NCBI GenBank assembly: GCA_964459635.1 | Contig: CAYWMQ010000017.1 | Location: forward strand, 1-15,540 | Length of the DNA: 15,540 nucleotides | Direction of reading: 5' to 3' | Source of the DNA: CAYWMQ01 sp964459635 | GTDB lineage: Bacteria; Patescibacteriota; Minisyncoccia; Phycocordibacterales; UBA12088 | Shown: positions 6,799-15,540 of the stretch, one piece after another | How the letters are laid out: the number at the start of each line of letters is the position of its first letter | How positions within the stretch are numbered: position 1 is the stretch's first letter | The notes under the pieces: model-generated | Databases searched by the model: none | What the model was told of the DNA's origin: nothing | The model's input: only the letters and a program-made list of their open reading frames with translations | Made by a program: the position numbers and the translations under genes

Positions 6799-6966
6799 AT
6801 GCTCTTTACTATTAGCGCCTGTGTTATTGCAATCTGCGTTGCGCTAATCGTCGGTCTCATGGGAAGCGTCGTTGGGCGTGATGGCGGCACGTCGCTGACC
6901 TACAGTCTCTTGTCGGGGTTTGGTACGCTTCTTCTGTTCGGCCTCATCGAACAGATGCTAACGTAA
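6799..6966 (+). CDS. Very small membrane protein, unknown function (55 aa)
   Basis: Translating from the ATG gives 55 residues beginning MLFTISACVIAICVALIVGL and ending FGLIEQMLT, then TAA. There are two hydrophobic helices, about residues 2-26 and 34-51, around a short loop (GRDGGTS). Nothing similar comes to mind. The support is positional. A perfect-consensus promoter starts transcription near 6764. GGAG (6786-6789) sits nine bases before the ATG. A strong hairpin terminator follows the stop at 7001-7026. The length and layout resemble single-pass or hairpin membrane miniproteins, such as regulators of larger membrane complexes, toxins or stress peptides, but which of these is not shown. 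Confidence 0.72.
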   Translation: MLFTISACVIAICVALIVGLMGSVVGRDGGTSLTYSLLSGFGTLLLFGLIEQMLT

Positions 6967-7000
6967 CGCGCCACCGACGTGTGGCTTGCCACTCAGCAAA

Positions 7001-7026
7001 GCCGTCGGACACTTCTGTCCGACGGC
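7001..7026 (+). terminator. Strong intrinsic terminator
   Basis: A perfect 11-bp stem, GCCGTCGGACA (7001-7011) with TGTCCGACGGC (7016-7026), has loop CTTC and tail TCGCTCTTTTCTCT. On the minus strand the stem is followed by TTTGCTG, so it may also stop the coiled-coil gene, making it bidirectional. Confidence 0.8.
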
Positions 7027-7036
7027 TCGCTCTTTT

Positions 7037-7102
7037 CTCTAAACTCCAAACTCATAACTCCAAACACGTTTTTCCAATCTCTAAACAGGTATCTCTAAAC
7101 TC
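7037..7102. repeat. CTCTAAACTC spacer repeats
   Basis: The 10-mer CTCTAAACTC occurs exactly at 7037-7046 and 7093-7102, with degenerate copies between (CCAAACTC, CATAACTC, CTCTAAACAG). The same 10-mer occurs inverted in the dnaG leader at 6214-6223 and 6235-6244. A related string, CTCCAAACTCTAAACCC, is at 7627-7643. Confidence 0.6.
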
Positions 7103-7116
7103 GTGTCACGTCCATT

Positions 7117-7548
7117 TTAGTACGTCAACGTGATTCCCGTCTTTTTCGCTATTACCTCAAACCATCGCTCATAGCGGGCAAGCTGCATTTTAATGGCTAC
7201 ATACTCCATGCGTAGATCGTCATAGCTTTTTGCCATGCTGTCAACAGTTGTGACAAGCTGGTCAACGCGCTCGCTCAAAGCGTCTATCCTCTCGTTAACA
7301 TCACGGATGTCGTCTTTTGTGGCAACGACATTCAGTAAGCGCTCAAAACGCTTGTCTGCTTCGGCTTGACGCTTGTCTACGTCATCAAAGCGTTTTTCTA
7401 CGACATCAAAGCGTTTGTCTACGCCATCAAGACGCTTGTCTACGACATCAAAACGCTTGTCTACCCCATCAAAGCGTTTATGCAGCTTCTTAATTTCTGC
7501 TAGAACAGCGCTGTCGTCGCCCGCTTTCTTCTTCACGATCTTTGCCAT
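7117..7548 (-). CDS. Heptad-repeat coiled-coil protein, unknown function (143 aa)
   Basis: A 143-aa soluble protein with a basic N-terminus (MAKIVKKKAG) followed by seven tandem heptads at residues 24-72 (KRFDGVD, KRFDVVD, KRLDGVD, KRFDVVE, KRFDDVD, KRQAEAD, KRFERLL). An irregular coiled coil follows (DIRDVNERIDALSERVDQLV, 80-99), then a more aromatic C-terminus (YERWFEVIAKKTGITLTY). There is no membrane segment. It probably forms an oligomeric rod; similar short coiled-coil orphans are common in CPR genomes (general knowledge, no search made). The promoter at 7555-7582 places the transcription start on the ATG itself, so the mRNA appears leaderless. The gene lies just downstream of rpoC on the same strand but has its own promoter. 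A partner or structural role is a guess. Confidence 0.8.
   Translation of the reverse strand: MAKIVKKKAGDDSAVLAEIKKLHKRFDGVDKRFDVVDKRLDGVDKRFDVVEKRFDDVDKRQAEADKRFERLLNVVATKDDIRDVNERIDALSERVDQLVTTVDSMAKSYDDLRMEYVAIKMQLARYERWFEVIAKKTGITLTY
7333..7479 (-). repeat. Seven tandem 21-bp units encoding heptads
   Basis: There are seven 21-bp units, 147 bp in all, in the reading frame of the coiled-coil gene. The five nearest the N-terminus are the most alike (K-R-[FL]-D-x-V-[DE]). The pattern fits internal amplification by slippage or unequal exchange; the copy number may vary between strains. Confidence 0.8.
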
Positions 7549-7554
7549 ATGAAC

Positions 7555-7582
7555 AGTATACGGCTGCCTGTAGAAGTTTCAA
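7555..7582 (-). promoter_or_regulatory. Promoter giving a leaderless mRNA
   Basis: The minus strand has TTGAAA (7582-7577), a 16-bp spacer and TATACT (7560-7555). Six bases (GTTCAT) separate the -10 from the ATG at 7548, so the expected +1 is the A of the start codon. Confidence 0.65.
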
Positions 7583-7588
7583 CTGCAC

Positions 7589-7620
7589 CAACAAGTCGGG
7601 CATCTCTGCCCGACTTGTTG
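7589..7620. terminator. 14-bp perfect hairpin after rpoC
   Basis: CAACAAGTCGGGCA (7589-7602) pairs with TGCCCGACTTGTTG (7607-7620) around the loop TCTC. It lies 27 nt beyond the rpoC stop and so is the likely end of the rpoBC transcript, though the minus-strand tail (GTGCAGTTG) is not T-rich. Its core is 16/20 identical to that of the 7001-7026 hairpin when both are read on the plus strand. Confidence 0.55.
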
Positions 7621-7647
7621 CTCGTTCTCCAAACTCTAAACCCACGT

Positions 7648-11382
<3,735 letters not shown>

Positions 11383-11402
11383 GGTGTTGTACTTGGTAGC
11401 GG

Positions 11403-14400
11403 TTAGCTCGTAAAGTCCGAGTCTTTGTCAAGGCGAATATCCAGCGCGAGCGCGCGCAGATGGTGCAGAAGCACGTTGAACGCGGCCGGTGTGTGGAGGT
11501 GGCTGATGCGTCCACCCTTCACGATAGCGTCAAAGGCGGCGCTTCTTCCCTGTATGTCGTCCGACTTTACGGTAAGCATCTCGCGAAGGGTGTAAGCGCT
11601 GCCGTAGCCGAGGAGCGCCCAGACTTCCATTTCCCCGAAGCGCTGTCCTCCGTTCTGCGCCTTACCTCCGAGCGGCTGCTGTGTAATGAGCGAGTACGGA
11701 CCGATGGAGCGCATGTGTATCTTGTCCTCCACCATGTGGTGCAGCTTCATCACGTACATGTAGCCGATAGCCGTCTTCTGATCAAAGGGCTCGCCCGTGC
11801 GGCCATCATAGAGCTGTATCTTTCCATCTTCGGGGTATCCCGCCTTCACCAGCTCTTCTTTTATTTCCTCGTCAGTGGCGCCTGCAAAGGGCGGGCATAT
11901 CGCTTGGTAGTCGAGGGTATGCGCCGCAAGCCCAAGGTGAAGCTCAAGAATCTGTCCGAGGTTCATGCGGCTTGGTACGCCAAGCGGGGTGAGAATGACG
12001 TCAATGGGCGTGCCGTCCGGCATGTACGGCATGTCTTCCTTCGGAAGGATGCGAGAAATCACGCCCTTGTTGCCGTGGCGACCGGCGAGCTTGTCGCCCA
12101 CTGACACGTTGCGTAGCTGTGCCACGGTGACCTGCACTTTCTTGATGATGCCGGACTCAAGCTGGTCGCCGTGCTCGCGTGAAAAGACCTTCACGCCCAC
12201 CACGCGACCACGCTTGCCGCCCTCAAGTCTGAGCGAGGTGTCCTTCACATCCTTTGCCTTTTCTCCAAAGATGGAGCGTAGCAGGCGCTCTTCCGGCGTG
12301 AGCTGCGTTTCACCCTTTGGTGTCACTTTGCCCACGAGAATATCGCCCGAGTGCACCTCCGCGCCGATACGTACGATGCCGTCTTCGTCGAGATCGTGAA
12401 GTTTGCTTTCGCCCACATTCGGTATGTCGTGTGTGGTGACCTCGGCGCCGAGTTTGGTGTCGCGCACTACGCACTCAAACTGCTCCATGTGTATAGAGCT
12501 GAACTTCGCGTTTTCCACGAGCCGTTCGGAGAGAATGATGGCGTCCTCGTAGTTGGCACCGCTCCATGGCATGAAGGCGACCAGCACGTTCTGGCCGAGC
12601 GCGAGCTGCCCTCCGACTGTAGAGCTGGTATCTGCCAAGAGCTGGCCCTTTTTCACCTTGTCGCCCACCGAGACCACGGGGCGCTGGTGGAAGCAGGACA
12701 TGTCATTGGTGCGGCTGAACGCCACAAGACGGTACTCGTGCGTCGTGCCCTTTTCAGTCTTCACCGCTATCTTGGTGGCGTCACAGACGGTAACCGTGCC
12801 GGCCTCTTTGGCCAGTATAAGTCTGCCCGTGTCTTTTGCTGCCCGGGCTTCTATACCGGTCGCTACAAGCGGAGCCTCCGGCACCACGCACGGCGTGGCC
12901 TGTTTCTGCATGTTGCTACCCATGAGTGCGCGGTTGGCATCGTCGTTTTCAAGGAAGGGTATCATCGAAGTAGCCACAGAGAATGGCTGTTCGGTAGCCA
13001 CATCGATAAACTCCACTTCAGAGCGTGCCACGAGGTGTGGCTCGCCGCGGTAGCGCACTTCCACCTGCTCAGGTACGATGCGGCCGTTTTCATCAACCGG
13101 TGTCGCAGCGTGTGCGATATGGAGACCCTCTTCGTCAAGCGCATTGAGGTACACCATTTCGCCTGTGAGCTTGCCTTTCTCCACTTTCACGTACGGCGTT
13201 TGTATGAAGCCAAAGCGGTCGATGGTGCTGTAGTTGGTGAGGTGGAGTATGAGGCCGATGTTCGGACCTTCCGGTGTGTGAATGGGGCAGACGCGGCCAT
13301 AATGGCTCGGGTGCACGTCGCGCACTTCGAATCCCGCTCGCTCGCGCGTGAGGCCGCCCGGGCCAAGTGCGGAGAGGATGCGCAAGTGCTCAAGCTCCGT
13401 GAGCATGTTCTGCTGCTGCATGAACTGCGAGAGCTGGTTGGTGGTGAAAAACTCCTTGATGGACGCTTGGAGCGGGCGCGGGTTGATGAAGGAAATAGGC
13501 GTGCTCGTCTCCGGCTCAATGGTGGACATTCTATCCTGGATATTGCGCTTCATGCGCGAGATACCGATGCGTATCTTGAGCTGCATCATTTCTCCGATGA
13601 AACGCACGCGTCGAAAGCCGAGATGATCTATATCATCCGCCTGCGAGCCGGGGGTCACGTTGAGGTCGACAATTTTTTCAATGATTGACACCGCATCGTC
13701 AAGCGTCACGGTGCGCACAGCAAGTTCTTTAGCACCCACGGGCTTGCCGAAGCGCATGTTGAAACGGTGGCGCCNNNNNNNNNNNNNNNNNNNNNNNNNN
13801 NNNNNNNNNNNNNNNNNNNNNNNNNNNNNNNNNNNNNNNNNNNNNNNNNNNNNNNNNNNNNNNNNNNNNNNNNNGCAAGTTCTTTAGCACCCACGGGCTT
13901 GCCGAAGCGCATGTTGAAACGGTGGCGCCCCACTTCCGAGAGGTCGTACCGCTCTTCTGACAGCACGCTTTTCACGAACTCGCGCGCGTTTTCCGGCGTG
14001 GCAATGTCGCCGTCGCGCAAGCGCTTGTATATTTCGACATACGCTTCTTCCGGCGTCTTTGCCACATCTTTCACAAGCGTGTTCTCAATGAAGCTGTCCG
14101 CCGCCTCGACCTTGGCAAAGAGTGCGCGGATGTCCTTGTCCGTGGTGGCTCCCAAAATGCGCAAGAGTGAGGTGATGGGGAACTTGCGCTTGCGGTCTAT
14201 GCGCACGTATATAGCGCCATCCGCCTCGCTTTCAATTTCGATCCATGCGCCGCGACCGGGGATTATCTTTGCGCCAAAGTAGGTGCGGCCCTTGATATCT
14301 TGGCTCGTGAAGAAGACACCCGAGCTGCGTGCAAGCTGTGCCACCACCACACGCTCAACGCCGTTTATGATGAAGGTGCCATGGTCGGTCATCATCGGGA

Positions 14401-14734
14401 AGTCCGCGAGGAAAACTTCCTGCTCCTTTTCCGTGCCGAGCGTTTTGTTCTTCAGCACGACCTGCGCCTTGAGCGGTGCGGCGTACGTACGCATGTTCTC
14501 CTTTGCGTAAAACTCATCAAAGAGCGGCTCTCCAAACTCGTAGCTCTTGAGGTACAGGTCAAACTTCTTCTCGCCGTAGTCACGGATGGGCGAAAACTCC
14601 TTGAAGACTTCGTCGATGCCTTTTTCGACGAGCCAACGGAACGACGCGAGCTGCGGCTCTACGAGGTTCGGCAGATCCGCGTGCGCTTCGCGGTATCGGC
14701 TGAATGTCTTCTGCTGTTGCGTGTTGGTGGGCAT
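11403..14734 (-). CDS. rpoB: DNA-directed RNA polymerase subunit beta, interrupted by an assembly gap
   Basis: The reading frame appears as two pieces: the N-terminus to ...GAKEL before the gap, and MRFGKPVGAKEL... onward after it. The overlap of both protein and DNA shows that they are one gene. Removing the Ns and one 55-bp copy leaves 3177 bp, or 1058 aa, in frame. The protein is shorter than most bacterial beta subunits (about 1150-1350). Landmarks: protrusion and lobe (to about 375), the rifamycin pocket QLSQFMQQQNMLTELEH with SALGPGGLTRERAGFEVRDV, fork loop CPIHTPEGPNIGLI, active-site GANYEDAIILSERLV, GDKLAGRHGNKGVIS, and the C-terminal clamp GGKAQNGGQRFGEMEVWALL. Substitutions at two rifamycin-contact positions are noted in the findings. 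It has no Shine-Dalgarno. A candidate leader RNA lies upstream. It is co-transcribed with rpoC. Confidence 0.96.
13720..13929. repeat. 55-bp direct duplication flanking the gap
   Basis: Bases 13720-13774 and 13875-13929 are identical over 55 bp, and each copy abuts the N block. This is what two contigs sharing a k-mer-length overlap look like when joined without merging. It is not a biological repeat. Confidence 0.95.
13775..13874. other. 100-N scaffold gap inside rpoB
   Basis: There are exactly 100 Ns, the conventional placeholder for a gap of unknown size. The flanking overlap indicates a true gap of minus 55 bp, so no sequence is missing. Confidence 0.97.
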
Positions 14735-14835
14735 AAGGTCAGGCGACTTATAAAGAATGAATAAATGTGCGTACTTGACTTCTTATTGAGCGGACGTCGG
14801 ATGACGCGGCACGCGAGCACTCGCCCGGGTACGCG

Positions 14836-14860
14836 AAAAGCCCCCACAAGCGGAGGGTCT
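14836..14860 (-). terminator. Intrinsic terminator or attenuator upstream of rpoB
   Basis: The minus strand reads CCTCCG (14856-14851), loop CTTG, TGGGGG (14846-14841), then C and TTTT. This is a GC-rich stem with two G-U pairs and a short U-run. It lies about 100 nt before the rpoB start codon, between the promoter and the gene. Confidence 0.5.
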
Positions 14861-14950
14861 CCACTACCCCAGTACGAGCGGTGCCGGATACACTATGTAT
14901 GGATTAGCCCCTAATTGCGTATGCAAAACCCCTCTTCACCCACAACTCAC
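14836..14950 (-). ncRNA. Candidate structured leader or small RNA before rpoB
   Basis: A promoter (14957-14984) and an intrinsic terminator (14836-14860) on the minus strand delimit a transcript of about 115 nt with no convincing ORF. Between them are consecutive small hairpins: TGC/GCA (14916-14925), ATTAG/CTAAT (14903-14915) and ATACA/TGTAT (14888-14900). It could be an attenuator leader for rpoBC or a separate small RNA. I could not match it to 5S, SRP, 6S or RNase P RNA by eye. Confidence 0.35.
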
Positions 14951-14956
14951 GCGCCC

Positions 14957-14984
14957 TGTATATGTAATTGAGTAGTATAGTCAA
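14957..14984 (-). promoter_or_regulatory. Probable rpoBC promoter
   Basis: The minus strand has TTGACT (14984-14979), a 16-bp spacer and TATACA (14962-14957). It is the best promoter in the 407-bp region before rpoB. Only a TATAAG without a -35 lies closer to the gene. Confidence 0.6.
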
Positions 14985-15001
14985 GACAGGGCAAAAGTCA
15001 A

Positions 15002-15024
15002 GCCCCGTCAAGCGGTGACGGGGC
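15002..15024 (-). terminator. GC-rich hairpin, terminator of the upstream operon
   Basis: GCCCCGTCA (15002-15010) pairs with TGACGGGGC (15016-15024) around a 5-nt loop. On the minus strand the tail reads TTGACTTTTGCC, partly T-rich. It ends the small-protein operon before the rpoB promoter begins. Confidence 0.5.
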
Positions 15025-15076
15025 AAAGGTGGGGATAAGTCTACGTTACGCCCATCTGGAGCTACAGTGACGTAAG

Positions 15077-15097
15077 GGGCCCGCTGTATGCGGGCCC
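15077..15097 (-). terminator. GC-rich hairpin after the 45-aa gene
   Basis: GGGCCCGC (15077-15084) pairs with GCGGGCCC (15090-15097) around TGTAT, 44 nt after the stop codon at 15142. The minus-strand tail (CTTACGTC) lacks a U-run, so it may act together with the hairpin at 15002-15024. Confidence 0.4.
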
Positions 15098-15141
15098 GTC
15101 TCAGTAACACGATATACGGCTTCCGGCGCTTCCTTGAAGCA

Positions 15142-15279
15142 TTACCGCGCGAGGGGAACAATGACCGGCAGGTCCACATACACCAGAAGGTTCGTGTACG
15201 CGCCAAGCACCACTATCACAACGACCGGAAGGATTACTGCTAGCGCAAGCAGAATCCAAGCCCTAAGCCAGTCAGGCAT
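15142..15279 (-). CDS. Tiny single-helix membrane protein, unknown function (45 aa)
   Basis: Translation of the minus strand from the ATG at 15279 gives 45 residues. It begins MPDWLRAWILLALAVILPVV, continues with VIVVLGAY and ends in VIVPLAR before TAA. There is one long hydrophobic helix, about residues 7-28, and possibly a second hydrophobic stretch (LLVYVDLPVIVPL). AGGAG (complement of 15289-15293) lies nine bases before the ATG. The gene begins 15 bp after the stop of the 52-aa gene, so the two form an operon and may be translationally coupled. Function unknown. The strong RBS and tight spacing support a real gene despite the size. Confidence 0.62.
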   Translation of the reverse strand: MPDWLRAWILLALAVILPVVVIVVLGAYTNLLVYVDLPVIVPLAR

Positions 15280-15294
15280 CGTTGAATTCTCCTA

Positions 15295-15453
15295 CTAGAT
15301 ACGTTTACGGGCCACGAGCCGGACGAGCCTGTCCACACGCTCTCGCCCCATGGCAAGCAACACCATGCCACCCGTCCAGCCCGCGCAAATGGCAATCATG
15401 ACGAGCAGCAAGGCGATGACAAACGCGCACGCGATCCAGTCCAATATGGTCAC
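15295..15453 (-). CDS. Tiny membrane protein with basic tail, unknown function (52 aa)
   Basis: The start chosen is the GTG at 15453 because AAAGGAGG (complement of 15459-15466), a nearly perfect Shine-Dalgarno, lies five bases upstream. The earlier in-frame GTG at 15477 would put the RBS inside the coding region. The 52-aa product has hydrophobic residues 5-36 (DWIACAFVIALLLVMIAICA, then GWTGGMVLLAMG), one long or two short helices. A strongly basic tail follows, with R37, R39, R43, R46, R49, K50 and R51. By the positive-inside rule the tail should face the cytoplasm. Such a layout also occurs in small membrane toxins and membrane-bound regulators, but no homology is claimed. It is the first gene of the two-gene unit. 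Confidence 0.65.
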   Translation of the reverse strand: MTILDWIACAFVIALLLVMIAICAGWTGGMVLLAMGRERVDRLVRLVARKRI

Positions 15454-15481
15454 GTTAGCCTCCTTTCTTGTTCGCACCCAT

Positions 15482-15508
15482 AGTGTACCTGTGTGCCGCG
15501 CACGTCAA
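15482..15508 (-). promoter_or_regulatory. Probable promoter of the two-gene small-protein operon
   Basis: The minus strand has TTGACG (15508-15503), then TACACT (15487-15482) with a 15-bp spacer. An alternative -10, CACTAT (15485-15480), gives a 17-bp spacer but a weaker match. Either would start transcription just before the AAAGGAGG RBS. Confidence 0.4.
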
Positions 15509-15540
15509 CCTAGCCTCCACCCGTCTATCTTCTTGTGGTC

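Noticed and set aside
7333..7479. 21-bp repeats as a CRISPR array
   Set aside because: The units are directly adjacent without spacers, lie in a reading frame and encode heptads.
12351..13688. 445-aa plus-strand open frame opposite rpoB
   Set aside because: Antisense shadow of rpoB with the same composition as the rpoC shadow and no start signals.
11403..14734. rpoB as a split gene, pseudogene or intein-bearing gene
   Set aside because: The break coincides with a run of exactly 100 Ns and an exact 55-bp duplication, and joining restores the frame. No intein motifs are present.
14813..14824. Palindrome GCGAGCACTCGC near rpoB
   Set aside because: Perfect arms but a 2-nt centre and no further context; too little to call a site.
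14908..14943. 11-codon GTG-started leader peptide in the candidate rpoB leader
   Set aside because: It has no RBS, and no run of a single amino acid that would suggest ribosome-mediated attenuation.
14836..14950. 5S rRNA or SRP RNA in the region before rpoB
   Set aside because: The length is near that of 5S and a few words look similar, but there is no complementary pairing of the ends and no conserved CGAAC-type loop. SRP GGAA/tetraloop motifs are absent.
15475..15477. Earlier GTG start for the 52-aa gene
   Set aside because: It would place the AAAGGAGG Shine-Dalgarno inside the coding sequence.

Overview
The window reads as a piece of a Patescibacteria (Candidate Phyla Radiation) genome, most likely the Parcubacteria group. 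This is an inference from gene content and protein peculiarities, not from a search. The indications are a short RpoB (1058 aa after repair), a DnaG whose CHC2 zinc ligands are all replaced, several orphan mini-proteins, low-complexity intergenic spacers, and large genes that lack Shine-Dalgarno sequences.

Layout from left to right. 1-58: nothing recognisable. 59-450: a 95-aa two-helix membrane protein with an extended -10 promoter and a hairpin behind it. 554-1756: an MFS transporter whose start codon lies in an inverted repeat. 1757-1942: purine-rich, low-complexity spacer. 1943-2242 (minus): a 64-aa soluble mini-protein with promoter, RBS and hairpin. 2318-6210 (minus): dnaG, then rpoD (sigma A), then a YhhQ-type queuosine precursor transporter; this is a macromolecular-synthesis-like cluster with no rpsU seen. 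6334-7026 (plus): two tiny membrane proteins (69 and 55 aa), each a separate unit with a consensus sigma-70 promoter, an RBS and a perfect hairpin. 7117-7548 (minus): a heptad-repeat coiled-coil protein with an apparently leaderless mRNA. 7648-14734 (minus): rpoB then rpoC. rpoB is split by 100 Ns flanked by a 55-bp duplication; this is a scaffolding artefact, and removing it restores one in-frame gene. 14735-15141: a 407-bp non-coding stretch with a promoter, a possible structured rpoB leader with an intrinsic terminator, and two further hairpins. 15142-15453 (minus): two adjacent tiny membrane proteins (45 and 52 aa) in one small operon.

The core genes form the transcription and replication-initiation machinery: RNA polymerase beta and beta', its primary sigma factor, and primase. 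The sigma factor is canonical in regions 2.4 and 4.2, and this fits the many -35/-10 promoters readable here.

The points most worth a second look are the RpoC trigger loop reading M-N-T-K-H instead of M-R-T-F-H; the complete loss of zinc ligands in DnaG; RpoB changes at two rifamycin-contact positions; the possible attenuated leader before rpoB; a family of related hairpins followed by CTCGYT; and the split between large genes without SD and small genes with SD. I found no CRISPR array, transposase, tRNA, rRNA or defence system.
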